Shown: positions 53,631-64,000, numbered from the stretch's first letter. The stretch is 64,000 bases of DNA from CAWBAT01 sp963810905 (GCA_963810905.1 CAWEPG010000004.1:1-64000); one strand, 5' to 3'. Numbers and translations: made by a program. Notes: generated from the sequence alone by a model not told the origin.

Positions 53631-55488
53631 TTAACGCGACAGCACCGCCAGTAGGGCGTGGTAAACGTCAACAAGTAAACCCTCGTAGCCATGCGGGGTT
53701 CCGTCCCAGGATTTCCAATCGTAGGTCATGCCATTGGCGCCGTGTCCCTGAAAGCCGCCCTCCTCATAGGCGTGCAGCAACGGAAATAGCATCGCGTCGG
53801 CTTCCTCATGCCGCCCGAGCTGGTACAAGGCTTGGAGGGTGTAGTAGACATAGCAGGCCGTAGCTCCGCCGTTGATATAGATTTGAAATCGGTCGGAGCC
53901 ATCCTTCTTTTCCGGCCCGCCCCAACGCGGGTTGTGCACCATGTAATCCTCCTGGTGAATGGGGATCAGATTGCCAGGCAAGCCGTACTCAAAGTGGGTA
54001 TAGCCCACCTCTTTCATCTTGGCGAGCATGCGGTCCATGATGAGGTTTGCTTTATCCCGGGGAACCAGACCATAAGTAATGGCCACTCCATTTACAAACG
54101 TGAAGTAGTAATCGTGTAGCTTGCCATCGGCACTCCTCCAGCCCGCCAGCACTCCCGTTGCAGGATTATAAAAGGTATCGAAATAGGCCGATCGGAGCTT
54201 CTCGGCGCGTGCGGCATAAAGCTGGGCATCGTCTGACATATTGGCTCGCCGGGCCATCTCCGTCATTCCCTGCAGCGCATGATAAGCGAGGGCATTCGAG
54301 TAAGCGTCCAAGTGTCCAAAGCCGATATTGTCCCACCAGTTGGCCGTGTGTTTGGGAAATTGCCGGTAATCCCAAATACCCGCATTGCCGCTTGACACGT
54401 CAACCAGCAAGCCATCCCCGGTGGGATCCATGGCGAGCATTTGGGTAGCCCAGCCTTTCACTCCGGTATAGTTCTTTTTCAGCCACGCTTCATCCCCGGT
54501 GGCCCGCACATAATCCCCCGCGGCGATCAGAAGCGAGGGAAAAGTATCCACGGAATTGGCGGGGTTTTCCGGATCGTTGTGCTGCGCCATGCCATAGGCA
54601 TGCGCCCCGCTCAGGTAGTGCTCTAGGGTCTGCCGGATCAGGTCCATCGCAGTTAGCCCAGGGGCAAGCGGTGGAGTACGTTCAGCCATAGAGGTATAAA
54701 GAAAAACCGTGAAAGCGCAGGCATCGCTGGCGGCGTTATTGGCCAGCACATGCCGGCGAGGACTGAGCTGAAAAGCATTCAGCCAATTGCGCCGAAAGCC
54801 GTCAAAGCGCGGGTCACTATCGACTCCCGGCACATGGGGATAGATAGCCACAACGTCTAAGGTATAGTCCAACTCGGGCAAGGCAGCGGAGGCAGGCGGA
54901 ATCGTGACTTTCGCATAGGCCTGGTCGCCTTCTTGATAATTCAATTGATTGTCCCACGTAAAAAAGCGCTCGGCGTCATAGCCGAGTGCGAGCTCTTGAC
55001 CCGTGCGGGAAGCGATTCGAAAAGTCCCCTGGTCAGGCAGGTGCAGAAGCGCCGGCAGGTGGACGCTGCCATCCTCATTCATGAGGCCAAGCAGGGTGGC
55101 GTGGTTCACGAAGGTGTTGAAATTGAGCACCAGCGGCGGGAGGCGGATTTCCTGGAGAGTAGGAAGAATGCAGAGCGAATCTGCCGCTCTGAGAATTCGA
55201 AAGACCAGACGGGCGCGCTGGTCGGCTCAACTTTGGAACGGTATTCGATCCTACGACCGACGTACCGCACTTCGTAACGCTTGTCAGGTTTGACTGGCGG
55301 GCGCAACGGATTCTTTGTAGAGCTTTTTCGTGCCCAGCGAATCAACCGTCAACACCGTAAGGGCGGGTTGATCTGCGCGCTAATTCCACTCGCATGAAGG
55401 GAGATTGGAACTGCGGCCCGTCCACGGGCTCCTTTGCCGAGCCCAGCGCAACTATCAAGATCAATACTGAGATACAGACTTTATGCAC
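53631..55488 (-). CDS. Six-hairpin (alpha/alpha)6 glycosidase, frameshifted at the N-terminus
   Basis: The C-terminal 500 residues form an intact (alpha/alpha)6-barrel glycosidase with QHNDPENPANSVDTFPS, SSGNAGIWDYRQFPKHTANW, FVNGVAITYGLVP and NGMTYDWKSWDGTPHGYEG; Asp and Glu at strand ends suggest a glucosidase, but no GH family is assigned. Upstream, the signal peptide starts at GTG 55488 (CAGGAG 8 bases before; VCISVLILIVALGSAKE). The N-terminal domain is readable only by changing frame near 55373, 55295 and 55223, giving DQPALTVLTVDSLGTKKLY, then KPDKRYEVRYVGRRIEYR, then RARLVFRILRAADSLCIL. Three indels in 150 bases either reflect poor sequence or recent decay. Confidence 0.8.
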
Positions 55489-55634
55489 GGCGATATCTCC
55501 TGTTTATAAATACCGAAATCACGGCGCCCTCACCTTTCAGGAATTACAGAAGAACTCCTGCCGATCGGGTGCCTTGAAGGGGGCATAGTCATAGCCAGCG
55601 GCATCGCCCACGAAAAACATGGGGTTGTTTTCTT

Positions 55635-57923
55635 TCAGTACGGGTTTGCTGGCATCATTTCCCAGGCCTTCACGGTCTTGAAGTATGCGGTGCCGCCGCT
55701 GGCGAACAGGCTGACTCCTAGGCTGTCGTTCCGTGCCGGATAAACGCGGCGGCAGATGGCTTGCCGGTCGTTGGCAAAGACCTCCACGACCGACTTGTCT
55801 ACAAAGACTCGCAACTTAAGAAGCTCGCCTGGCTTCAGGGCAAACGGCGCGCGCTCCACCACCTTTCGGCCCTCCTTACCGCTGCGGGTGGAGTCGAAGA
55901 CCAGTTCCTTCTTCTCCGCATCGAAATAGAGGAGTGTTTCTTCCTCTCCTTTGATGGAAGCCCGGACTTTCAAGCCGCAGCGCTGGGCGGCGCCGACTTC
56001 GATTTCGATCCCAAGTTCACAGGAATTTCCTGCCACGCCTTCGAGCGATTTCGTTTCGCCATCGGCCAACGCCAGATCTCCCCATGTTTTCTCGTGGTAG
56101 CGGAGGGTCTCGAGTTCTTTCACAGGCTGGAGGCGCAAGGTGCCATCCTCGCCTAGCCAGAGCGAGCGGGGCAGGCCATAGACGCCCGACCAGCCTTTCT
56201 CCTTTTCGCCGGACGGATTGTCGAGGAGCCATGCCCACATGATCTGTCGTCCCTGTCCGTCTATCAGTGCCTCCGGGGCGAAATAGGTGTTGTCGACCCA
56301 CGTCATGCGTCCGTGGTTTTTGGGGGTGAACCGGTCGTTCCGGTAGTCACCGACATAATATTGGCAGCCTTTGTTGTGGCTGATGAACAGGAGCAGATGC
56401 TTCCCGCTCGGCGGCCCGCCGGCAGGGCTTGAAGGCAGCGGCAGAAAGCTGGGACACATGTTGTCTTCGCTGCGGTCGGTCCACTCAGGGTTCCGGTCGT
56501 AAAAGACGTGGAGATATTTCCAGCCTCTCAAATCGTCCGAGGCGAAGAGGTAAAGCCGATCCCCTTGTTCTGAGAGTGGAGCGTCAGGGGCGCGGCCAAT
56601 CTTGTTCAGCACGGGCAGATTGCCGGTGAGCATGTAGTAGCGGCCATCTTTCTTCCAGATGTTCGACGGGTCGGCGGAGCCGTAAAGGAAGGTTTTCCCG
56701 CTCGGATCCTTGGCCTCCGTGATTCCCCACTCCGTAGATTTGATGACCGGATTGGCATCCAGCTTAGTCCAGGAATCGAAATCGGGGCTCAGACTCTTGG
56801 CCAGACCGATGCCTTTCGCGCCCCAAAGCATCCAGTAGGACAGATATCCGGTGCCGTCGTCGTCCACGAACGCGCCGCCGCTGAAACAGCCTTCGTCCCC
56901 ATTCCCAGGGCCGATGGCGTCAGGATGATGCCGCCAGTGAACGAGGTCGCCGCTGGAGATGTGGCCCCAGCAGAAACCGGATCCGTTGCGGTTGTAGAGG
57001 TACATCAAGTGATATCGTCCGTTGTAGTAGAACGCGCCGTTCGGATCGCCGGGCATGCCCATGTCCTCCGGCACACAGAAATGGTATGTCGGACGATAGG
57101 GATCGGCGAGAAAGCGCTCGCGCAGCAATCGCGCCGAGCGAACCGCTTCATCGGGGACGGCGCTCGTGAACGACCAAGTCTTCGGAATGGAAATGGGTTT
57201 CCCGTCGCCGCCTGAATAGAAGCTGATGACTGTCGCGCCTTTGCCACCCAAAACAAGGCAGCCGTCGTCAATGCGAACATCACCGACGAGCTTGGTCTCG
57301 GTGAAACGACCTGTCGCCTCTCGGAGTTCTCCACCAGTAAATGACCACCAAGCCCAAGGCTTCAAGTCGTCAGCAATCTTGCCGGGTTGCAATGCGGCGA
57401 TGGCTTCGCGATCCAGAGGCTTGTCGTAAATGCGCGCGTCCTTGATCCGGCCGGCGAAGGAGCGATACGGATCTCGCGCGTCCAGATGCGGCTGTCCGAA
57501 CAACACGACTGCCGACGGGCCAAACGTCTGCGGCGGGTCGGGCATGGTGTATTGGGCGTAAGTATGCCCGTCGCGGTAAACGGTCACCTCGCGCCCACGA
57601 TAGACGATGGCTATCTGGACGAAGGTTTTGCCATCGGCTGTTTCGTCCGGCCATTTCCCTTGCTCCTTTGAAGTGCGGCGGTGAAAATCGCTTCCGGCCA
57701 TCCATTTCGCGGGAGCGATCTCGCCGAAGAAGATGCCGTCGAAGTGGGATTGATCGTCTTCAATCGTCAACACACTGCCACCTTGTTGGGTCAGGTTCGC
57801 GGGTGCGACCCACACAACGAGCGTTTTGTCCTTGAGCTGGACTGGCTCCGCTCCATGTGCGAGGAGAGCGACCGCGACAGCTAACAGGGTGATGATAAGT
57901 GGTTTCATGGGGAGGGCATTCAT
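55635..57923 (-). CDS. Exported GH32-like glycosidase with N-terminal LamG-like domain
   Basis: A 762-residue protein. After a signal peptide (LIITLLAVAVALLAHGA) an N-terminal concanavalin/LamG-like domain spans about residues 25-200 (VVWVAPANLTQQGGSVLTIE, SFAGRIKDARIYDKPLDR). The GH32 core begins MPGDPNGAFYYNGRYHLMY (nucleophile Asp in DPNG), continues HISSGDLVHWRHHPDAIGP, and the C-terminal sandwich is typical (VFVDKSVVEVFANDRQAIC). The EC motif is altered: EDNMCPSF instead of WECPDF, and the RDP motif reads SADPS. It may be a variant fructan-active enzyme or act on other sugars. The ATG at 57923 has GAAGGGG upstream. Confidence 0.85.
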   Translation of the reverse strand: MNALPMKPLIITLLAVAVALLAHGAEPVQLKDKTLVVWVAPANLTQQGGSVLTIEDDQSHFDGIFFGEIAPAKWMAGSDFHRRTSKEQGKWPDETADGKTFVQIAIVYRGREVTVYRDGHTYAQYTMPDPPQTFGPSAVVLFGQPHLDARDPYRSFAGRIKDARIYDKPLDREAIAALQPGKIADDLKPWAWWSFTGGELREATGRFTETKLVGDVRIDDGCLVLGGKGATVISFYSGGDGKPISIPKTWSFTSAVPDEAVRSARLLRERFLADPYRPTYHFCVPEDMGMPGDPNGAFYYNGRYHLMYLYNRNGSGFCWGHISSGDLVHWRHHPDAIGPGNGDEGCFSGGAFVDDDGTGYLSYWMLWGAKGIGLAKSLSPDFDSWTKLDANPVIKSTEWGITEAKDPSGKTFLYGSADPSNIWKKDGRYYMLTGNLPVLNKIGRAPDAPLSEQGDRLYLFASDDLRGWKYLHVFYDRNPEWTDRSEDNMCPSFLPLPSSPAGGPPSGKHLLLFISHNKGCQYYVGDYRNDRFTPKNHGRMTWVDNTYFAPEALIDGQGRQIMWAWLLDNPSGEKEKGWSGVYGLPRSLWLGEDGTLRLQPVKELETLRYHEKTWGDLALADGETKSLEGVAGNSCELGIEIEVGAAQRCGLKVRASIKGEEETLLYFDAEKKELVFDSTRSGKEGRKVVERAPFALKPGELLKLRVFVDKSVVEVFANDRQAICRRVYPARNDSLGVSLFASGGTAYFKTVKAWEMMPANPY

Positions 57924-58244
57924 TTCATGGACCCCTTCTTTTTTTTAAACAGACATAGTTGTTTCCAAAGACCGAGCATAACCAGCGCAGAGGGGAAATC
58001 GAGGGGGGAAGGGCACTCCGCCTTTTTTGTGCTTCTGTTATCGCTTCTCATACTTAACGCCGACAATATTTTTAATTTATTGAATAAATGGTCAGCAGGG
58101 ATGGTAAATACTCCGGCTTGTACCTCTGTATTGGCATGACATCTTTCCTCCTCCGTGAGATTATCTCACTCTTCAGCTAGTTAAAAAAACCCGGTTCGGT
58201 AAAGGCTTCTCAAAAGGCGAAATCGGGCCGACAGGGGCGCGGGA
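57924..58244. other. Divergent intergenic region without a recognisable gene
   Basis: 321 bases between the GH32-like gene and the S9 peptidase, which are divergent. It includes an AT-rich stretch near 58060-58110 that could hold promoters. No gene was found. Confidence 0.4.
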
Positions 58245-60237
58245 ATGAAGTTGCATATCTCATGGATGGCGATTTTGCTATTGTGCTGCAGAGTAAACGA
58301 GTTCGCTGCCGCCGACATCCTTAGTTCAGACGACATTCTCTCAATGAGAACGATTCAAAGTCTGGCTCTCTCCCCCGATGGCTCCAAAATCGTCTTCGAA
58401 GTCAATGAACCTTCAGATGAAGGGGCGTCCAAAAGCCCGGTGAACAGTGAACTCTGGATGACGTCTTTCGATGGTACGGATCTTCACCAGCTTACTTTCA
58501 ATCCTGGCTCCGACACTTCCCCGCGGTGGTCTCCCGATGGATCTTCTATTGCCTTTCTGTCACTCAGGCAAGGAATCGCAGGACAGCAACTCTTTTCCAT
58601 CAAAAATGATGGAGGCGAATCGCGTCAGTTAACAAACCACGGGATGTCCATCTCTGGCTTTGCATGGGCCCCGAGCGGAAAACAAATAGCATTTCTTGCG
58701 GCAGAACCCTTAAGCGACTTGCTCAAGGAACGAATCAAACGCGGTGATGACGAGATCGTGCTTGACACTTTTGACACAGACCAGAATGCCCCTCTGCAAC
58801 GTCTTTGGGTTTTAGACTTGAGCACTGCGAGTACCCGCTTAGTACCGATCGGAGAGTTTCATGTCACGAGTGTCAGTTGGTCTCCAGACGGTTCCAAGTT
58901 CCTCCTCACTGTCACCGATAAAGCGAATCTTGACCATGAATGGATACGCTCTCGCTTAGTGGTGGTGCCTGCTTCAGGTGGCACACCGGTCACTTACTGT
59001 TCCACGCGAGGGAGACTCGCTAAACCCAGTTGGATTCCGGATGGGAGTGGCATCTCGTTTCTGGGTGCTTCCGCTAATGGCACTGAGCAGGCCCCCAGCA
59101 GCCTCTTTGTGTGTCGGGAAGTCGGTGGCATTCCTCAGAATCTTACGGCGGGAAAGCCTTTCACGGTTCAGAGCTACCAGTGGCTCGCGGACTCAAGTTC
59201 TGTTGTCCTGACGATCTTGGAACGGAACTCCCGATATCTTGCAACATTAGATATTCGCTCAAAGCAGCTAAAAAGGTTGAGCGATCCTTCGGTGGTCGTT
59301 TCGCCAGAGTTCAGTATGTCGCGAGATGGCCTAAGTGTTGCGTGTGTGCTTGAGACTCCGAACAAACCGCCTGACCTATGGAGTGGACCGCTGGGCCAAT
59401 CATTACGCCAGATCACTCATCTGAATGCGAGGTTGGAAGGGCTGCGATATGGAGAAACGGAGGAGATCGATTGGAAAGCAAGGGACGGCTGGGATATTAC
59501 CGGTGTCCTAGTCAAACCTGTAGATTATCAGAAGGGCAAGCGTTATCCGATGATTGTGCAAGTTCATGGAGGGCCTGAGTCGGCGGATCTCAATGGATTT
59601 CAAATAGCCTGGGCACAATTGTTCGCAGCTAACGGATATTTGACATTTCTTCCCAACTACCGTGGGAGCATTGGGCGAGGGGTTGAATACACCATCGCCA
59701 ATCACGGGGACCGAGGTGGAAAGGACTTCTTCGATATTCTCGATGGAATCGAATCCATGATCTCCCGAGGGTATGCAGATCCCGAACGTTTGGGCATTGG
59801 CGGATGGAGCTATGGAGGATTCATGAGTTCCTGGGCGGTCACCCAGACCAACCTATTCAAGGCTGCAGTGGTTGGGGTCGGGATTACAGACTGGTTTAGT
59901 TTGATGGGCATGGCGCCAGTTCCGATGTGGAATGCCGAAGCACACTTTCTCGCTTGGCCCTATGACAAACCGGAAGAATACTGGCGCTTTTCTCCAGTCC
60001 TTCAAGTCAAGAAGGTGAAAACACCTACTTTGATGCTTTGGGGCGAATCAGATCCGTTTGTTCCTCCAGCTCAGGGCCGCGAGTTTTTCAGAGGCCTTCG
60101 CTACTTATGGAGTGCCTAGCGAGTTTGTGATTTATCCCCGTGAAGGTCATGGACTGCGGGAGCGTCTGCATCGGAAGAACGCATACGCTCGGGTTTTGGC
60201 TTGGTACGATCGCTATCTCAAGGGGTCGAATAACTAG
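58245..60237 (+). CDS. S9-family prolyl oligopeptidase-like peptidase, one +1 frameshift
   Basis: A signal peptide (HISWMAILLLCCRVNEFAAA) is followed by a beta-propeller with TolB-like repeats (LALSPDGSKIVFEVNE, SPRWSPDGSSIAFLS, SVSWSPDGSKFLLTV) and an S9 hydrolase domain. The nucleophile is Ser in GGWSYGGFMSSW (about residue 522) and the Asp is in LWGESDPFVPP. One extra T near 60105 breaks the frame; restoring it gives YYGVPSEFVIYPREGHGLRE, with the catalytic His in EGHG, and a stop at 60235, for 663 residues. Without repair the His is lost. It hydrolyses short peptides or acyl-peptides in the periplasm. Confidence 0.9.
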
Positions 60238-60273
60238 CGTTTAATGGCCCACATTCACGAGAGTATCTCTCAA

Positions 60274-60547
60274 TTATTGTGGTTTCTTCTCGTTCTTAGC
60301 AGCGTGATATCCCGCCTTGATCGCATCATCTTCGGACATGTACTTGCCGTTCTTCGTTTTCCCGTAAAACTGACTGCCGGAGTGATGGTAAATGTCTGAA
60401 CTCAGGTTAACCCAGACCATTCCGGGCCCTGGGGCGCCCTGCGACGAAGGAGAGGAAGCGGTTGCCTTGGCTGGGGACGCGGGAACAGGCTGGCTTGGCG
60501 CGGCAGGACTAGGCTGAGAAGCCGAGTATTGTCAGAAGAATTTTCAT
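60274..60547 (-). CDS. Small exported protein, frameshifted in its signal peptide
   Basis: A small gene. An ideal AAGGAGA site precedes ATG at 60545-60547, but the ATG frame stops after 12 codons (MKILLTILGFSA). Shifting by one base gives a proline-alanine-rich linker (PSPAAPSQPVPASPAKATAS) and a domain GMVWVNLSSDIYHHSGSQFY, GKTKNGKYMSEDDAIKAGYH, ending in KNEKKPQ before TAA (60274). This domain is common in small exported proteins of acidobacteria-like genomes. The length of 274 bases fits one extra base. Either an indel error or an inactivated gene. Confidence 0.65.
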
Positions 60548-60996
60548 AGTATCTCTCCTTTCTTGTACTGCAAGCTACTCTCCAAATCGGCTGTCAGGCA
60601 AACCAACAACTTAAGAGGCTCCGAGTCGATAGAAGTGTGAAATTTCATTCATAATTAAGAGGTAGGGATTTCCCCTGCCGCATCCACTGCGTCATAGAGC
60701 GCAAATATGAGGGCACAAAAAAAATCATGGCCTGGCAGGACCGGAACTCAGTCAGCTCTAAAGGCATTATCAAGGCGTTATCGGAAACCGAAAATGATTC
60801 GGATGGGCTGGCGTACTCAGCTTCCGGCTAGTTGACTTCTCGTCCAGCTAAGCTCCGAATTTTAGGGGAGGTGCTATGTTAAGAGGAGCTTCCCAAGTAC
60901 AGCGAGGACTATAATGTGGCGTCTGAATAAAGTTTGATGTACAAGGGCTTTCAGGCTCTCATGGTTTAGAGACCTTTCAGGGGAGGGATCAGGTCA
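60548..60996. other. Intergenic region without a recognisable gene
   Basis: 449 bases between the small exported gene (minus) and the alpha/beta hydrolase (plus). There is no ribosome-bound open frame, and promoters for both should lie here. Confidence 0.4.
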
Positions 60997-62010
60997 ATGA
61001 AGCACGCGGCGAGAATGCAATTACTCCACTCCAACTGGCCCTCTTTTTGACTACTGCATTGGCTATTTTTGCGAACGGCCAAATAAGTGCGTCGCAGAAT
61101 CCTTCTGTGAGCGTTGCTCCAATTCAGAAAAAAGAATCGTACGTGATCCGGGACGGTTTACGAATCTATCTGTGGGAAAAATACCTGGAAGGTCAGGACG
61201 AAGCTTTCTCCCGCACCGGAAAAGTTGTGCTGCTTGTCCATGGGGGTGTGCGGTCGGGCCGCCCACTTTTTGACCTGCAGATTCGCGACTATTCTCTGAT
61301 GGATTTTCTTGCTAAGAACGGTTACGACGTTTGGGCCATCGATATTCACGGCTATGGTCATTCCGATAAAACAGAAAAAGATTGGTCAGACTCGCATTCT
61401 GCCGCCGCGGACATTGCTGCTGCCGTAGCGATACATCATGAAGTTGAGGGGGGTAACCAAGATCAACTTGCTCGGCTGCTCTGCTGGAACACAGAGAGCA
61501 GGAGTTTTTGCCATGGAGAATCCAGACAAAGTAGCCAAGTTGATCCTTTATGCGGGGTTTTGGAAGGGGACGGCAGAGTCTGCTGAATTTAACAGGAAGA
61601 GAATTGAGAACGGTGGAAAGCCTCTCCCTCAGTACCGCGTCAATACTGAAGAATCCCTTCGCAGCGACTTTGTGACCGGCGATTTGGCGCAACACCCCCA
61701 GTTTGAAGAAGACGTCGTCCAAGAGAGTGTCAAGCAGGCCTTACAGACCGACCCACAATCGCCGAATGTATTCGTAGAATGGGCAAAGTTACCCATCCTA
61801 GACCCAGCTCAGATCACAGTGCCCACCATGATCATTCATGGAGAACGAGATTTTGCTGCGAAAGAGGAGGACCTCTTACCCTTCTACTCGCAACTCAAAA
61901 CCCATGACAAGCGATACGTTCTTCTTCCCGAGGGAGGGCACCTTCTGATGCAGGAAAAAGACTACCGGCGCTTCCAACATGAGGTGTTGAGCTTTTTTGA
62001 TCGCCCTTAG
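60997..62010 (+). CDS. Exported alpha/beta hydrolase, two compensating frameshifts
   Basis: GGGAGGG precedes ATG 60997 (MKHAARMQLLHS). The first shift near 61032 (one base missing) restores the signal peptide ALFLTTALAIFANGQISA; the second near 61431 (one extra A) joins DIAAAV to IMKLRGVTKINLLGCSAG. The hydrolase fold has KVVLLVHGGVRSGRP (oxyanion region), AIDIHGYGHSDK, the nucleophile position GCSAGTQRAG, and Asp/His regions TMIIHGERDFAAKEE and LLPEGGHLLM. The elbow reads LLGCSAGT, the usual G-x-S-x-G. The restored length is 337 residues. It probably acts on small esters. Confidence 0.8.
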
Positions 62011-62228
62011 TTTTCAGAGTCTCTGCCAATATTGGCCCCGACGGAGTGCTCCCGATATTACTGTGCTCTGCAACAGATCTTTATTAGCTCGTAGTGAGAT
62101 GGAGGCCATCTTCACGAGGGCAGAACAGTCCTGTGGAGCGACCGCAGACGGAATCGATGAATCTAACGGATCGACATTTTTGATTTGGCTTTCCTGCTGA
62201 TTAAACACATCCAACAAGGAGAATCTGC

Positions 62229-64000
62229 ATGGATCGGCGACGTTTCCTCAAAAATAGTACCCAGCTTAGCGTGGCGCTTACCGTCCGAAGCGCATTATCA
62301 GCGGACGAGACGCTGACTGCCTCTGAAGAGGCCATGAAAACTGCTGACAAACAGAAATCAGTTACTGGGGAAGGGCTTGGGGAGAGATCCGTTTCAGGAA
62401 TGCTGGTTTCGCTGGATGGAGAGTGGTCGCTGTCTATTGATCCGAACAATGTGGGACAAAAAGAAGAATGGTTTAAAGGACCATTGCCGGAAGCGAAACA
62501 GACGAGCGTTCCAGCCGTAATTCAAGAGGCATTTCCGGGCTATCATGGAGTGGTGTGGTACAGCCGCAATTTCCTCGCTCCACTGAATCCGTACTCACAA
62601 GGACGTCACCTGTTACGTTTCGGGGCTGTAGATTATCTTGCCAATGTCTGGCTGAACGGCGTCCACGTGGGTGGTCATGAAGGCGCAGATACTCCTTTCG
62701 TTCTCGATGTGACGGATGCAATCAAACCCAATGAAGCGAATTCACTGGTAGTTCGCGTCTTGAACCCGAGCGATGTACGGATTGATGGTATCGTTTTGGA
62801 CGAGACCCCGCATCGCAACAAACGCATGAAATACACTCCCGGAAATTCATTTAATTCCGGGGGGATCGTAGATACCGTTGAACTCTTGGCAGTCCCGGGG
62901 ATCTGGATTGAAAATGTATACGTGCGGCCGGATTCAAAGACAGGGATCGTGCGCATTCAGATCAATGTGCGTAATCGATTACAGAAATCCTCAAGGTCTC
63001 GCCTGGGTTTTACCGTGGCTGCATCAGCAACCGGAGAAGCGATTACTGCAGCGGAGCTTGAAAGTGAACTTCCCAAGGGGGATAGCCTAATCGAGTCGCA
63101 GTTGAAGGTTGACAGTCCTCGGCTTTGGGAGCTCGACGACCCTTACCTGTATCTGGTAAGAGTGAAGGTTCAGGCAGAAGGATCGCCGAACTCACACGAA
63201 ACTTCAGTCCGCTGCGGCTTCAGAGATTTTCGAGTCGTAAACGGGTATTTCCAGCTTAACGGAAAACGACTTTTCCTGCGCAGCACACATACCGGCAATC
63301 ATGTCCCGATCGGGATGATGCACGCCCCTCGCCAAGCTCCGGACTTATTACGTCGCGACCTTCTATATGCGAAGTCGTCAGGCTTTAACATGGTCCGTTT
63401 TATTTCCGGCATGTCTTTCCCATACCAGTTAGACCTGTGCGATGAAATAGGGCTGATGGTTTACGAGGAGAGTCTAGCAGCCTGGCTGCTGGCCGATTCT
63501 CCCCAAATGGGAGAGCGTTTTGACCGCTCTTTGAGAGAGATGATTCTTCGTGATCGCAATCACCCCAGCCTGACCATTTGGGGATTACTGAATGAGACGT
63601 TTGACGGGCCTGTCTTCCAGCATGCCGTATCCACTCTTCCACTCGTCCGTAGTCTGGACGAAACTCGATTAGTATTACTGTCCAGTGGGCGATGGGACAA
63701 CCATCCTGAAATAGGCTCCGTCAGCAATCCCGGTAGTTCCGAATGGGAACACGTCTGGGGCAGGGAAGCGCCGGGGGCCGTGCCCGGTTCAAAACCCAGG
63801 AAGGACTGGATGCTGGAGAGCCTTGGAGTAGCTATAGGCGGCTACGTCGACGGCGCAGGAGATGCGCATGTCTACCCCTTCTATGGCTTGCCTCAAACTC
63901 AAACGGTGTCTCACTTCATTCGAACCATTGGCCAGGGAACAAAACCGGTTTTCCTTTCTGAATACGGCATCGGGAGCCTGTTCAATGCCATTCGTGAAAC
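62229..64000 (+). CDS. Tat-exported GH2 beta-galactosidase/beta-glucuronidase-like enzyme (3' end beyond window)
   Basis: An open frame of 590 codons reaching the right edge. A Tat-type signal (MDRRRFLKNSTQLS) is followed by the sugar-binding domain (GVVWYSRNFLAPLNPYS, ANVWLNGVHVGGHEGADTPF), the immunoglobulin-like domain (WELDDPYLYLVRVKVQ) and the TIM barrel (FLRSTHTGNHVPIG). The acid/base Glu lies in WGLLNETFDG and the nucleophile Glu in PVFLSEYGIGS. AAGGAG lies 7 bases before the ATG. Full GH2 proteins are 600-1,000 residues, so the C-terminus is missing. It acts on beta-galactosides or beta-glucuronides from plant polymers. Confidence 0.92.
   Translation, partial: MDRRRFLKNSTQLSVALTVRSALSADETLTASEEAMKTADKQKSVTGEGLGERSVSGMLVSLDGEWSLSIDPNNVGQKEEWFKGPLPEAKQTSVPAVIQEAFPGYHGVVWYSRNFLAPLNPYSQGRHLLRFGAVDYLANVWLNGVHVGGHEGADTPFVLDVTDAIKPNEANSLVVRVLNPSDVRIDGIVLDETPHRNKRMKYTPGNSFNSGGIVDTVELLAVPGIWIENVYVRPDSKTGIVRIQINVRNRLQKSSRSRLGFTVAASATGEAITAAELESELPKGDSLIESQLKVDSPRLWELDDPYLYLVRVKVQAEGSPNSHETSVRCGFRDFRVVNGYFQLNGKRLFLRSTHTGNHVPIGMMHAPRQAPDLLRRDLLYAKSSGFNMVRFISGMSFPYQLDLCDEIGLMVYEESLAAWLLADSPQMGERFDRSLREMILRDRNHPSLTIWGLLNETFDGPVFQHAVSTLPLVRSLDETRLVLLSSGRWDNHPEIGSVSNPGSSEWEHVWGREAPGAVPGSKPRKDWMLESLGVAIGGYVDGAGDAHVYPFYGLPQTQTVSHFIRTIGQGTKPVFLSEYGIGSLFNAIRE

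Overview
The window looks like a chromosomal segment of a Gram-negative, saprophytic soil-type bacterium, most probably an acidobacterium or a close relative. The reasons are roughly half GC by eye, many Tat-exported or signal-peptide glycoside hydrolases, an Mla/MCE lipid-transport operon, a Tat-exported Gfo/Idh/MocA oxidoreductase and AAGGAGG-type ribosome binding sites. The taxonomic call rests on family content only. No tRNA, rRNA, CRISPR array or prophage was seen.

Layout. 1-3510 (minus) is the N-terminal 1170 codons of a cyclic beta-glucan synthase (NdvB type) that runs off the left edge. 4.2-8.4 kb holds a NarL-type response regulator and a heat-shock block (groES, a twice-frameshifted groEL, hsp20). 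A group IIC intron sits just behind the hsp20 terminator. 10.4-16.7 kb has a frameshifted glgC, several small proteins, and a divergent monooxygenase-fold gene/XRE-regulator pair separated by an operator-like intergenic region. 17.2-20.4 kb is a two-gene operon of a Tat-exported putative glycosidase and an aldose-epimerase-like protein. 20.7-26.2 kb couples an Mla-type lipid ABC transporter to a PP2C / RsbW-like kinase / STAS partner switch. 26.6-29.7 kb is a cNMP-domain histidine kinase (frameshifted) with a response regulator-thioredoxin reductase fusion. 30.3-32.6 kb has an FAD monooxygenase and a cytochrome-b-like membrane protein.

33-39.7 kb contains dhaK-dhaL, a heavily decayed alpha-galactosidase pseudogene, and an operon of a beta-propeller, a metallo-beta-lactamase-fold protein that has lost most metal ligands, and an SDR dehydrogenase. 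40-44 kb carries two arabinofuranosidases (GH51 and GH127). 44.4-48.4 kb is the most interesting region: ApbE flavinyltransferase, a membrane tetraheme cytochrome fused to a formylglycine-generating-enzyme-like domain, and a Tat-exported Gfo/Idh/MocA oxidoreductase. Together they look like an extracytoplasmic sugar-oxidation and electron-transfer module. 48.6-64 kb has a zinc alcohol dehydrogenase, an esterase, a 1.19-kb tandem duplication carrying a YceI gene and a MITE-like element, and then a six-hairpin glycosidase (frameshifted), a GH32-like enzyme, an S9 peptidase (frameshifted), a small exported protein (frameshifted), an alpha/beta hydrolase (frameshifted) and a GH2 beta-glycosidase that runs off the right edge.

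Overall this is a polysaccharide-degrading region (arabinan, fructan and beta-galactoside-type enzymes) with sugar oxidoreductases, interleaved with stress and signalling genes. Eight loci carry single-base frameshifts. The sequence therefore either contains assembly indels or the region is decaying. The multi-lesion alpha-galactosidase is a true pseudogene either way.
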